A DNA stretch of 57,672 bases. It comes from Brevibacterium sp. (lineage in GTDB: Bacteria > Actinomycetota > Actinomycetes > Actinomycetales > Brevibacteriaceae). Made by a program: the position numbers and the translations under genes. Shown here piece by piece: positions 1 to 7,647 of this stretch. Numbering within the stretch: the stretch's first letter is position 1; every line of letters starts with the position of its first letter. The stretch lies in contig JAKDSA010000013.1 of the NCBI GenBank assembly GCA_030457025.1, positions 1 to 57,672 on the forward strand, written 5' to 3'. Below the pieces are notes generated by a model, which saw only the letters and a list, made by a program, of their open reading frames with translations, made no database searches and was not told where the DNA came from.

Positions 1-115
1 CGCTGGGGCGCTGGGGCGCTGTAATGTTATGGCGTGCGCGACACGCGGGACCATTGCGGCGCGGAAACTGCATTCGCTAGCGAAACGCGCGCGGCAAAGC
101 AGAGGCAGATACATC

Positions 116-174
116 CGCTTGCCGAACGTGCTCAGGTAGAGCACACATGACGAACGAACACACGTTTGGCAAGC
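116..174 (+). repeat. Direct repeat, copy 1 (left of the DUF559-like gene)
   Basis: This 59-bp stretch recurs at 1568-1626, exactly 1452 bp away and without gaps. The core at 135-158 (24 bp) is identical in both copies; the flanks match at about 12 of 19 and 12 of 16 positions. A 6-bp hairpin (GTGCTC, loop AGGTA, GAGCAC) lies at 128-144 and is nearly kept in copy 2. The pair brackets the accessory gene at 229-1383. I see no transposase or integrase, so its origin is unknown. Confidence 0.85.
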
Positions 175-228
175 TGAAGCTTCGCAATAGGATCTCACAG
201 CTTCGCAGGAGCGACTCACCACGTCTGT

Positions 229-1383
229 TCAGCGGCTCCCGGCGGCGCGCAGCCATGGTGCTTGACCGAACAGTTTGGTTGCCAGGGCTTCCAGATCGAG
301 CGTTTCGGCGAAGCTGAGTCGGATGATTCGATACCCCATCGCGATGAGCTGGTTGTACTGTGCCGACTCTTTCCGCATGAGTGAGAATCCGTGGTCGACG
401 TACTTCGTGACTCCATCAACAAAGATGATCGTCTTCGTCTCCCTGTGCATGAAATCAACTCGCGCGATGTGGCGACTGCCATCGAACACATCGACTTGCT
501 GATCGAAACCTTCAATCTTCAGGAGCCCAAGGTTATAGCCGCATCTGCTTTCAGCGTAGCTCTCCGACAGCGGCCCGACGCCGACCAGGAGACGTTCCGC
601 CCGCGTCTGACCTTTCGAGAGCCTTCGGAGGGTCGGAACAAGACTCTCCTCCATCTTCGTTCGAGCCATCAACTCGGTGTTCTTCGGATAACCGAATCGC
701 GCCGCATTGTCGGCGTTGATGTCCGAACCGAACACTGCCTTGCGCAGGACCTTCTCCAGCGCGGCAAAAGCCTCCGGCTCCCCGAGCTGGCCGATGAGAT
801 CGAATGCCGTCCTGACGGGTGAGGTGAGTACCAGTTTGCCGATGTGGACTGTGTCTTCTTCCGGTATCGACTTGGTCGTGCGGGACAGATCATTGCTCTT
901 CCACCTCAGGGAGGGGTTCGCCACATGGATCAGCCCACGAGGCGGCCGGTACAGCGGTAGATCATGGATGTAGGCGGCCGAGACTCCGCACACCACATCG
1001 TCATTCCGGTACAGCGGATATGATGCAACCCGCAGCTTCTCGATCGTGTCGAGGAGAGTGAAGCTCTTGCGTCCCGACGCGTCCGTCTGAGCAGCAAACT
1101 GCTCGATCCACGCATCGTCACTGATGAGGTTCCCAATTCTGCTGTGACGTGGAATCTGGCACCTGGCCACGATCGAATACATCCCGTGTGTGAGCTTGAG
1201 CAGGCAACAGCCGACGGCACTTCTGACGGTCCGGCTGAGAATCCCTTGGGCATTCAGTTCTCGAGTTCGCACAATGTTGTACATGAGTCGATGCTCGAGT
1301 TCGGACCCGGCGCCATTCAAGAGACTCGCACATCCCTGTGGAAACCGGTACTTCGTCCACAGGCTTGATGCACGCGAGTGCAT
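229..1383 (-). CDS. DUF559-like / AbiEi-type hypothetical protein
   Basis: Up to 384 aa. The region around residues 42-71 resembles a small winged helix, as in AbiEi-type antitoxin domains. The C-terminal 80 residues look like the DUF559 (Vsr-like, PD-(D/E)XK fold) domain: a strand with RVDF, a hydrophobic strand ending in VDG, then a helix and the strand MGYRIIRLSF. Actinobacteria carry many such proteins, usually single accessory genes of unproven function. No partner toxin is adjacent. ATG codons at 1383 and 1284 (residue 34) both lack a strong ribosome binding site, so the start is uncertain. The gene sits between two direct repeats, downstream of tRNA-Gly, with wider spacers than its neighbours, which suggests accessory DNA. 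Confidence 0.7.
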   Translation of the reverse strand: MHSRASSLWTKYRFPQGCASLLNGAGSELEHRLMYNIVRTRELNAQGILSRTVRSAVGCCLLKLTHGMYSIVARCQIPRHSRIGNLISDDAWIEQFAAQTDASGRKSFTLLDTIEKLRVASYPLYRNDDVVCGVSAAYIHDLPLYRPPRGLIHVANPSLRWKSNDLSRTTKSIPEEDTVHIGKLVLTSPVRTAFDLIGQLGEPEAFAALEKVLRKAVFGSDINADNAARFGYPKNTELMARTKMEESLVPTLRRLSKGQTRAERLLVGVGPLSESYAESRCGYNLGLLKIEGFDQQVDVFDGSRHIARVDFMHRETKTIIFVDGVTKYVDHGFSLMRKESAQYNQLIAMGYRIIRLSFAETLDLEALATKLFGQAPWLRAAGSR

Positions 1384-1715
1384 GTGTCATCCACGAGGGA
1401 ATGAACACGAGTCGGCAGTGGGCGCTGCGAGGGCAAAATGGACACCGGGAGAGCCAGAGACGCAGGACGAAGCGAGGAAATCACCACCGCCGGGCCGGCA
1501 TACCACCAATGACTGTCTGTCCTTCTCGCGGTGCGCGGTGCCGACTTCTGATGGCGGTCTGCACAAGCGCTGGACATAAGTGCGCGGGTAGAGCACACAT
1601 GACGAACGAATGCATGTTTGCCAAGCGGTTGCCCTAGACAGCACACGCAGGGCCTCAGAAAAACTGCAACGCCTCAGAATGAGCCACCGGAGTGGGCGCG
1701 ACCGGAACGAGCCAC
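1384..1715. other. Intergenic stretch without a convincing gene
   Basis: Between the DUF559-like gene and the tRNA-Gly 3' end. It holds the second direct repeat copy (1568-1626) and a degenerate duplicate of the tRNA 3' end (1681-1708). Open frames on both strands here are short and have no recognisable domain. Confidence 0.6.
1568..1626 (+). repeat. Direct repeat, copy 2 (right of the DUF559-like gene)
   Basis: Second copy of the repeat at 116-174; the identical 24-bp core is at 1587-1610. It lies about 90 bp beyond the tRNA-Gly 3' end on the tRNA's downstream side. The same orientation as copy 1 makes these direct repeats, not terminal inverted repeats. Confidence 0.85.
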
Positions 1716-1734
1716 TGGAGCGGGCGACGGGAAT
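1681..1734 (-). repeat. Tandem partial duplication of the tRNA-Gly 3' end
   Basis: 1681-1708 and 1709-1734 align with about 21 matches and a 2-bp gap. The second unit contains the real CCA, discriminator, acceptor 3' strand and part of the T arm; the first is a decayed copy lying just downstream of the tRNA. It could be a slippage duplication or a remnant of an attachment-site event. Confidence 0.6.
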
Positions 1735-1789
1735 CGAACCCGCGTCATCGGCTTGGGAAGCCGAGGCTCTACCATTAAGCTACGCCCGC
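1716..1789 (-). tRNA. tRNA-Gly (CCC)
   Basis: Read on the minus strand, a 7-bp acceptor stem (GCGGGCG with CGCCCGC) closes a full cloverleaf, with the D arm around TAGCTTAATGGTAGAG and the T-loop motif GGTTCGATTCC. The 7-nt anticodon loop is TTCCCAA, giving anticodon CCC, which reads GGG glycine codons. The 3' CCA is encoded in the genome (1716-1718). It lies downstream of the symporter operon on the same strand, past that operon's terminator. Confidence 0.97.
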
Positions 1790-1937
1790 GTGTCGCCGCC
1801 GGAATACGGCCCACCCGTGCTGATGATCCGCTGCGACGGTGGGTCGCCCCTGACGACTCGCTCCAGTGTAACGCCTCGACGCGAAGTCATGGCACTGGGG
1901 CCTCCTTCCAGCAGGCCGACACATCGCGGCAACGCCC

Positions 1938-1963
1938 GAGGGGGCGGCCGAAGCCACCCCCTC
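1938..1963 (-). terminator. Hairpin after the symporter operon
   Basis: An 11-bp G/C-rich stem (1938-1948 with 1953-1963, one mismatch) closes a CGAA tetraloop about 75 bp beyond the symporter stop. No clear T run follows, so this is a probable rather than certain intrinsic terminator. Confidence 0.55.
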
Positions 1964-2039
1964 AGAAGTTTCCGCACCGGGTGCGACGGCGCTGGCGCCC
2001 CGCTACGGGCCGCACTGCCGGTGCGCAGCAGCAGCACGT

Positions 2040-3686
2040 TCAGTGCTCGTTTGCCTCCTCTGCTCCGAAACCGGTGTGCGCCCGCACATCCATCTCCGCT
2101 GCGAGCTCAGGGCTCTCAACGGTTTTGTCGGTGACAGACGCGATCCAGCCGAGGATGAAGCCGAGCGGAATCGAGATGATCCCGGGATTCGACAGTGGGA
2201 AGAGCACGAAGTCGGCTCCCGAGATCATCGCGGTCTCGGATCCGGAGACGACCGGTGAGAACGCGATCAGCAGGATCGCCGATCCCAGACCGCCGTAGAT
2301 CGAGAACACCGCACCGCGAGTGGTGAAGCGCTTCCAGAACAGCGAGTAGATGATCGTCGGCAGGTTCGCACTGGCCGCGACGGCGAAGGCGAGCGCTACG
2401 AGGAACGCGATGTTCTGGCCCTGCACTCCGATGCCGCCGACGATGGCGACGACGCCGATGACGATGACCGTGCGTCGGGCGATCTTGACCTCCGCGTCGG
2501 GGTCCTCGACCTTGCCCTTCTTGATCACGCTGGCGTAGATGTCGTGAGCGAAGGACGCGGCCGCTGTGATGGCCAGACCGGCCACCACGGCGAGGATCGT
2601 TGCGAAGGCCACGGCCGAGATGAAGCCCATGAGTATGGGCCCGCCGAGGTGGAGCGCCAGCAGCGGTGCCGCCGAATTCACGCCCCCGGGTGCGTTCTCG
2701 ATCGCGTCGGCACCGACAAGCGCCGCCGCACCGTATCCCAGGACGAGGGTGAACAGGTAGAACAGGCCGATGAGCCAGATCGCCCAGACAACCGAACGAC
2801 GGGCTTCCTTCGCGGTCGGAACCGTGTAGAAGCGCATCAGGACGTGCGGCAGACCGGCGGTGCCGAGCACCAGTGCCAGCGCCAGGGAGATGAAGTCGAG
2901 CGGATTCTCACCGTACTTCTGGCCGGGTTCGAGGATCGCCTCACCGACGCCTGAATTGTTGACTGCCGAAGAAAGCAGGGTCGAGAGGTTGAACCCGTTG
3001 AGTGCGAGCACCCAGATGGTCATCGCGAAGGCACCGAGGATGAGCAGCACCGCTTTGACGATCTGCACCCAGGTCGTTCCCTTCATGCCGCCGACGAGCA
3101 CGTAGATGATCATGAGCGCACCGACCACGGCGACGACCAGCGATTGGCCGACCTTGCCGTCGATGCCCATGAGCAGCGACACCAGACCACCGGCTCCGGC
3201 CATCTGTGCCAGGAGATAGAAGAAGCAGACCGCCAGCGTCGACAGGGCTGCCGCCATCCGCACCGGGCGCTGCTTGAGGCGGAACGAGAGTACGTCGGCC
3301 ATCGTGAACTTGCCCGTGTTGCGCATCAGCTCTGCGACGATGAGCAGGGCGACGAGCCAGGCGACGAGGAACCCGATCGAGTACAGGAAGCCGTCGTAGC
3401 CGTTGACCGCGATGGCTCCGCAGATGCCCAGGAACGAAGCTGCGGACAGGTAGTCACCCGAGATCGCGAAGCCGTTCTGGGGACCGGTGAAGGATCGTCC
3501 GCCCGCGTAGTAGTCGGAGGCCGACTTGTTGTTCCTGCTGGCTCGCAGAACGATGAACATCGTCACCGCGACGAACGCTGCGAAGATCGTGATGTTGAGA
3601 ATCGGATTGTTCTCGACCTCAGTCACGCCCTGCGACACTGTGTCCAGGCCCGAGGCGAACAGGTCTCCTATAGCGATTGCGCTCAT
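2040..3686 (-). CDS. actP: Cation/acetate symporter (sodium:solute symporter family)
   Basis: 548 aa, the usual length for ActP/MctC proteins of the SSS family, which import acetate and other short monocarboxylates with Na+ or H+. About 13 membrane segments are visible, the first near residues 30-48. Family hallmarks include the SDYYAGGRS region (about 57-65), GFAISGDYLSAASFLG (about 72-87) and GTAGLPHVLMRFYTVP (about 276-291). It is translationally coupled to the DUF485 gene upstream by an ATGA overlap (3683-3686). A RamA-like regulator is divergent, which fits acetate use as in Corynebacterium MctC. Pyruvate or propionate are possible extra substrates; the propionate operon lies 10 kb away. 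Confidence 0.92.
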   Translation of the reverse strand: MSAIAIGDLFASGLDTVSQGVTEVENNPILNITIFAAFVAVTMFIVLRASRNNKSASDYYAGGRSFTGPQNGFAISGDYLSAASFLGICGAIAVNGYDGFLYSIGFLVAWLVALLIVAELMRNTGKFTMADVLSFRLKQRPVRMAAALSTLAVCFFYLLAQMAGAGGLVSLLMGIDGKVGQSLVVAVVGALMIIYVLVGGMKGTTWVQIVKAVLLILGAFAMTIWVLALNGFNLSTLLSSAVNNSGVGEAILEPGQKYGENPLDFISLALALVLGTAGLPHVLMRFYTVPTAKEARRSVVWAIWLIGLFYLFTLVLGYGAAALVGADAIENAPGGVNSAAPLLALHLGGPILMGFISAVAFATILAVVAGLAITAAASFAHDIYASVIKKGKVEDPDAEVKIARRTVIVIGVVAIVGGIGVQGQNIAFLVALAFAVAASANLPTIIYSLFWKRFTTRGAVFSIYGGLGSAILLIAFSPVVSGSETAMISGADFVLFPLSNPGIISIPLGFILGWIASVTDKTVESPELAAEMDVRAHTGFGAEEANEH

Positions 3687-4024
3687 GGGGTAGCTCCTTC
3701 CGAGTGCCGCTGGAGGCGCTCGCGGATCGCCGATGCCGGCGGATCGAGCTTCCTGTTCGCGAAAGAGACGTAGAACATCGTGATCGCGAAGGTCGTGACA
3801 AACTGCAAGAGGCCGAGGACCAACCCGAGGTTGATCTCACCGATGACCTTCGTGGCCATGAAATCGTGCGCGTAGGTGCTCAGGATGACGTAGAGGAAGT
3901 ACCACGCCATGAATCCGATCGACAGTGGTATCACCACCGAGAACCGTTTGCGCTTGAGTGCTTTGAAATCGGGATTCTCCTCTTCGACGAGGAAATCGAC
4001 CCGAGTACTGACAGGATCGGTCAT
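3683..4024 (-). CDS. DUF485 membrane protein (symporter partner)
   Basis: 113 aa from ATG at 4024, preceded by GGAGAGACA, a good ribosome binding site; the longer frame from 4054 is not needed. Two membrane helices are visible, about residues 32-52 and 66-88, separated by a short loop, as in the YjcH/DUF485 family. DUF485 genes are almost always next to actP-type symporters; their precise role (assembly or modulation of the transporter) is not settled. The last codons overlap the symporter start (ATGA). Confidence 0.88.
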   Translation of the reverse strand: MTDPVSTRVDFLVEEENPDFKALKRKRFSVVIPLSIGFMAWYFLYVILSTYAHDFMATKVIGEINLGLVLGLLQFVTTFAITMFYVSFANRKLDPPASAIRERLQRHSEGATP

Positions 4025-4100
4025 TGTCTCTCCATTCGGATGTGCGTCGAGCATCAGTGGTCTGAATCACACAACCTCAAACTAACTCTCAGCTCGCGCT

Positions 4101-4124
4101 GGGGAATACCACCGAAAGTTGGTA
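4101..4124. promoter_or_regulatory. Candidate operator between symporter operon and LuxR gene
   Basis: The 110-bp divergent spacer holds a G4 run at 4101-4104 and an inverted repeat TACCA n8 TGGTA (4107-4124). RamA of Corynebacterium is reported to bind short G4-6 or C4-5 runs, so the G4 run next to a palindrome is a plausible site. This is inference from motif only. Confidence 0.35.
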
Positions 4125-4134
4125 GCTTGTTCAC

Positions 4135-5016
4135 ATGGACGTCAAAGCCAAGGAATCTCGGGCGCTGAAGGCCGCGACGCGCCGGCTCTTCGTCGAAGCA
4201 GTCGACTCCCTGCATCGCAGCGGGACCGGGGATGTCGTCTTCGGCGGCATGGTCGAAGACGACGAGGTCGCCGTCGAGGCGGTGGCCGGAGGCGGCAAGG
4301 GCCGCCTGTCCTCGCTCATCGTCAGCACCGGGCGCGGGCTCGGCGGACGTGCACTCACCGAAGGCACCCCACAGCTGACCAAAGACTATGGAATCGACCC
4401 CTTCATCACCCATCACTATGACGAGGAGGTCCTCGGCGAGGGCATCCAGGTCCTCATCGCAGTGCCGACCCTGCGCGGTGGTGATGTCACAGGAATGATC
4501 TACTGCGGTCACCGCAAGAACTACAATGCGGCCGCACCGAAGACGAGCGGCCTGGTCAAACGCGTCAGGCAGCTGTCAGTGGATCTGGGGCGGCTGGGTC
4601 AGCCCCGACCTCCTGAGGAGCCGGCCGAGCCCGAGCGCATGTACTCTGATCTCGAATCCTCGAGCCGGGAAGCTCTGCGCCGCACTTATGCGGAGCTGCG
4701 CTCGATCCGTTCAGGCGTTGATGAGAACGAAATGCGCCAGCGACTGACCCTCGTGGAGAATCGTCTGGCAGACATCCTCTCCGGTCACAATCCGGATCTG
4801 TTTCCGAACCCGACGCCCACCGTCAGCCTCTCCCCCAGGGAAACCGACATTCTCTCGCACGTGGCGCTGGGCTGGTCGAATGCCCGGATCGCCGAGGGGC
4901 TGGGACTGCGGGAGTCGACGGTGAAGTCCTACCTGAACACGGCCATGGTCAAACTCTCGGCCGGAACCAGGCACGAAGCGGTGTCCGTTGCGAGGTCGGC
5001 CGGGGCCCTGCCCTGA
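4135..5016 (+). CDS. LuxR-family regulator with N-terminal GAF-like domain (RamA-like)
   Basis: 293 aa, close to the 282 aa of Corynebacterium RamA, the regulator of acetate metabolism. Residues about 10-150 look like a GAF sensor fold; about 165-215 is a charged, probably coiled linker; residues about 230-290 form the LuxR helix-turn-helix, starting SPRETDILSHVALGWSN and with STVKSYLNTAMVKL as recognition helix. It is divergent from the acetate symporter operon, the arrangement expected for its regulator. Orthology to RamA is an inference from length, architecture and position. Confidence 0.85.
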   Translation: MDVKAKESRALKAATRRLFVEAVDSLHRSGTGDVVFGGMVEDDEVAVEAVAGGGKGRLSSLIVSTGRGLGGRALTEGTPQLTKDYGIDPFITHHYDEEVLGEGIQVLIAVPTLRGGDVTGMIYCGHRKNYNAAAPKTSGLVKRVRQLSVDLGRLGQPRPPEEPAEPERMYSDLESSSREALRRTYAELRSIRSGVDENEMRQRLTLVENRLADILSGHNPDLFPNPTPTVSLSPRETDILSHVALGWSNARIAEGLGLRESTVKSYLNTAMVKLSAGTRHEAVSVARSAGALP

Positions 5017-5037
5017 CTCGACCTGCAGGGATGCCTC

Positions 5038-5874
5038 TCAGCCGTTGATGACGCCGGAGTTCTCGTTCTCCATCTCGAGGGAGCGGTCGCCTGCGGCCTG
5101 CGCAGCCGCCTCGGCGATGTCGAAGATCCCTGCGTCGATGAAGGCGTTCAGCCCGGCGAGCGTCGTGCCTCCCTTGCTGCTGACGGCCTGCCGCTGGGCG
5201 CTCGGGTCCGGCTTCTCGGTCAGGAGCCGTCCGGCCCCGTCTGCGGTGGCCACGACCATCTGCTTGGCGGTCTCTTCGCTCAGCCCCATCTTCACACCGG
5301 CGGCGATCATGGTTTCGGCCAGGAGGAAGAAGTAGGCCACGCCCGACCCGGAGATCCCGGTCATGGCTGGAATCTCCGTCTCATCCAGTTCCACGACGAG
5401 CCCGGCCCCGGACAACAGGGTCCGCAGTGTGTCCACGGTGGTCTCGGCCACCTCGGCGGAGGGAGCAAGAGCGATGACACCGTGTCCGATGGAGCTGGGC
5501 GTGTTGGGCATGATCCGCACAATCGCGTTGTCGGGAGCCAGCGTGCTCAGGTCGGCCATCGCGACGCCGGCGGCCATCGACACGAGCACGGTGTCGGTGC
5601 CCAGGCTCGGGGCCAGGTCCCGCACGGTGTCGGCCATCATCCACGGTTTGACGCCGAGGAAGACGAAATCCGCACCTTCGGCAGCCTTCCGGTTGGCTTC
5701 GGCATCGTCCTCCACCGAGGTGACGGTGGCGTTCGGGAGCTCCTCGGCGAGTCTCTTCGCCGAGGCGGCCGAGTTCGTCGTCGCTCGGACGTCGAGCTTC
5801 TCGTCGGCGCTGAGGATTCCCTTGATCAGTGCCGAGCCCATGTTTCCCGTGCCGATGGAGGCGATGGAGGTCAA
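5038..5874 (-). CDS. proC: Pyrroline-5-carboxylate reductase
   Basis: 278 aa; reduces 1-pyrroline-5-carboxylate to proline with NAD(P)H, the last step of proline synthesis. The Rossmann motif GTGNMGSALIKG follows the start directly, then the NAD-binding core and the C-terminal dimerisation region with the family signature (GISGSGVAYFFLLAE ... SSKGGTT). I chose TTG at 5874 as start: GGCAGG lies 7 nt upstream and the protein then begins at the Rossmann strand. The longer frame to 6021 gives only an Arg/Ala-rich repeat artefact. The sugar isomerase gene lies just upstream on the same strand; in mycobacteria proC also sits near such a gene. Confidence 0.93.
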   Translation of the reverse strand: MTSIASIGTGNMGSALIKGILSADEKLDVRATTNSAASAKRLAEELPNATVTSVEDDAEANRKAAEGADFVFLGVKPWMMADTVRDLAPSLGTDTVLVSMAAGVAMADLSTLAPDNAIVRIMPNTPSSIGHGVIALAPSAEVAETTVDTLRTLLSGAGLVVELDETEIPAMTGISGSGVAYFFLLAETMIAAGVKMGLSEETAKQMVVATADGAGRLLTEKPDPSAQRQAVSSKGGTTLAGLNAFIDAGIFDIAEAAAQAAGDRSLEMENENSGVING

Positions 5875-5929
5875 TTCAGACCTGCCTTTCTGTGGTTGTT
5901 CGATGTTCGTTGACTGGTTCGTGGTGCGT

Positions 5930-6988
5930 TCAGGAGTTCGGCTGTCCGTCGTTGGCGCGCGTCTCGCCCGTGCACGTCTCGCCCGTGCGCGTCTCGCTCG
6001 TGCGCACATGGCTCGAGGCATTGCGGTGGCGGGCCTCGGACTCGAGCCCGAGGTGGGTGCGGGCGAAGGCGAGGGAGTCGGCGAGCATCTGCTCCCGGGT
6101 GGACTGCTTCGTCACGAAGCGCGTGTTGACCTCGACGACGACGTCGCCGGCCCAATTGTGCTTGGCAAGGTACTGGAGGGTTTCGGCCACCGGCATGGTG
6201 CCGGCACCGGGCACCAAGTGCTCGTCCTTGAGGGACCCGGAACCATCGGTGACGTGAACGTGGCGGAGCCTGTCGAAGATCTCCGACACGGTCTCGACAG
6301 CATTCATTCCGGCCGTCGAGGCGTGCGAGAAGTCGAAGGTCAGCGCATCGTAGTCTTCGTCGAGTGGGTTCCAGTCCGGATAGTAGACGAGGATCTCACG
6401 CACGCCGGCGCGCCAGGGATACATGTTCTCCACGGCGAGGACGACTCCGGTTTCCTCCGAGACCTGCCGCACACCATCGACGAATCCCAGGGCGTAGTCC
6501 CCCTGCCACCGGAATGGCGGGTGCAGGACTACGGTCTTGGCACCGACGGCCTTGGCGAGGTTCGCGGTGATGCGCAGCTTCTCCCAATGGTCCTTGTGCA
6601 GGACGCGGGGCAGGAAGAGCAGAGTCGGCGCGTGCAGGGACATGACCTCGAGGCCGGTCTCCGCTGCGAGCCCGTTGATGAGGTCGACATCGCGGGTTTC
6701 GGCGTTGTGGGTGACCATGAGCTCGACGCCGTCGTAGCCGTGCTTGAACGCTTGGGAGAAGGTCTCGGCCACGGTCATCGGGGACACAGAGGAGCTGGAG
6801 AGACCGAGCCGAATCTGCTGATCCGAACTGTGCTGGGTCTCGTGGTCGTAGACCTCATGGCGGTCGAAGTACTCGCGATGCCGCCGCGAATTGGACCGCG
6901 CGGAATTCTTCGCGGTGTACACTTTGCGCGCTGACTTCGACCGTTTCGCCCTGTTCATCTCACCCAGTTTAGTCCTCGAAGATTCCAT
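5930..6988 (-). CDS. Sugar phosphate isomerase/epimerase family TIM-barrel protein
   Basis: 352 aa. From about residue 60 it is an AP-endonuclease-2/xylose-isomerase-like TIM barrel, with candidate metal ligands in VVLHPPF, VLAVENM, TFDFSHAS, LRHVHVTDG and VVVEVNT. The N-terminal 55 residues are basic and Arg/Lys/Ser-rich, unusual for the family and possibly partly untranslated: ATG at 6988 (GAGGG upstream) and ATG at 6958 (GGTGAG upstream) are both possible. The C-terminus carries a 5-aa repeat (T-S/G-E-T-R/C) from a 15-bp tandem repeat. It corresponds by position to the TIM-barrel gene near proC in mycobacteria. Substrate unknown. Confidence 0.8.
   Translation of the reverse strand: MESSRTKLGEMNRAKRSKSARKVYTAKNSARSNSRRHREYFDRHEVYDHETQHSSDQQIRLGLSSSSVSPMTVAETFSQAFKHGYDGVELMVTHNAETRDVDLINGLAAETGLEVMSLHAPTLLFLPRVLHKDHWEKLRITANLAKAVGAKTVVLHPPFRWQGDYALGFVDGVRQVSEETGVVLAVENMYPWRAGVREILVYYPDWNPLDEDYDALTFDFSHASTAGMNAVETVSEIFDRLRHVHVTDGSGSLKDEHLVPGAGTMPVAETLQYLAKHNWAGDVVVEVNTRFVTKQSTREQMLADSLAFARTHLGLESEARHRNASSHVRTSETRTGETCTGETRANDGQPNS
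5960..6004 (-). repeat. 15-bp tandem repeat, three units, in the isomerase 3' end
   Basis: Units 5960-5974, 5975-5989 and 5990-6004 differ by one or two bases. Being a multiple of 3, they keep frame and encode a 5-aa repeat near the C-terminus of the isomerase. Confidence 0.9.
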
Positions 6989-7032
6989 ATTCCCTCAGAA
7001 AGCATAAGTCCTGAGACCGCTAGGCTGGAGCA

Positions 7033-7614
7033 ATGGCAGATTGTCGAGTTCGTCGGGCCCACGTCGATGATGCCGCCGGGATTGCCGAGGTCCACATCGC
7101 GGCGTGGTCGGCCGCCTATCGCGGCATCATGGCCGACGAGATCCTCGACTCCCTCGACCTCGACCGGCAGACTGCCGGCTGGGCCAAGAGTCTCAGCGCT
7201 GAGCAGAATCCGATGTCGACCCTGGCCGCGGTTCAACCCGTCGCTGGTGCCTCTGCCGGCGCTGAGGCTCCAGCGGATCGAATTGTCGGCTTCGGCGGAG
7301 TGTGCCCGCCCCGGGACACCGCCGAGGTGCTCGATCGGCTTCCCGAGGCATCCGGACTGGGTCAGCTCGCAGCGATCAACCTCCGCCCCGAGGCGTTCGG
7401 CACCGGCGTCGGCGCGCTCCTCCTCCACGCACTGGAGGACGAGCTGCGGGCCCTGGGCTACACGCACGCCTACCTCATGGTCGCCGAGGGAAACGCACGC
7501 GCGATGGGCTTCTATGCCAAACACGGCTGGCACCGCACGGAGATCACACACGTCTTCGACGCAGTGTCCCCGGCGGTGCCAGAGCGCATGTTCACGATCG
7601 ACCTCGGCGATTGA
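7033..7614 (+). CDS. GNAT-family N-acetyltransferase
   Basis: 193 aa acetyl-CoA-dependent acyltransferase of unknown substrate. The N-terminal RRAHVDDAAGIAEVHIAAW strand-helix is typical of GNATs; the acetyl-CoA loop is at about residues 120-135 (LRPEAFGTGVGALLLHAL), followed by the motif B region ending NARAMGFYAKHGWHR. It is alone on the plus strand, divergent from the isomerase gene and convergent with glpK; the 3' end shares an 18-bp tandem duplication with glpK. Substrate could be a small amine, antibiotic or protein N-terminus. Confidence 0.85.
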   Translation: MADCRVRRAHVDDAAGIAEVHIAAWSAAYRGIMADEILDSLDLDRQTAGWAKSLSAEQNPMSTLAAVQPVAGASAGAEAPADRIVGFGGVCPPRDTAEVLDRLPEASGLGQLAAINLRPEAFGTGVGALLLHALEDELRALGYTHAYLMVAEGNARAMGFYAKHGWHRTEITHVFDAVSPAVPERMFTIDLGD

Positions 7615-7647
7615 TCAGCCGTAGAGCTCTGATCAGCTGTAGAGCTC
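7612..7647. repeat. 18-bp tandem duplication at the GNAT/glpK convergent ends
   Basis: Units 7612-7629 and 7630-7647 differ at one base. The first contains the GNAT stop; the second encodes the last residues of GlpK (ELYS and stop on the minus strand), so the glpK tail has been copied into the spacer. Confidence 0.9.

Noticed and set aside
1..1789. Prophage or integrative element at the tRNA
   Set aside because: No integrase, recombinase or phage gene; the repeat does not lie within the tRNA. Kept only as a candidate remnant.
5875..6021. 50-residue Arg/Ala-rich N-terminal extension of proC
   Set aside because: It is the 15-bp repeat and spacer read in another frame; a good ribosome binding site supports TTG at 5874.
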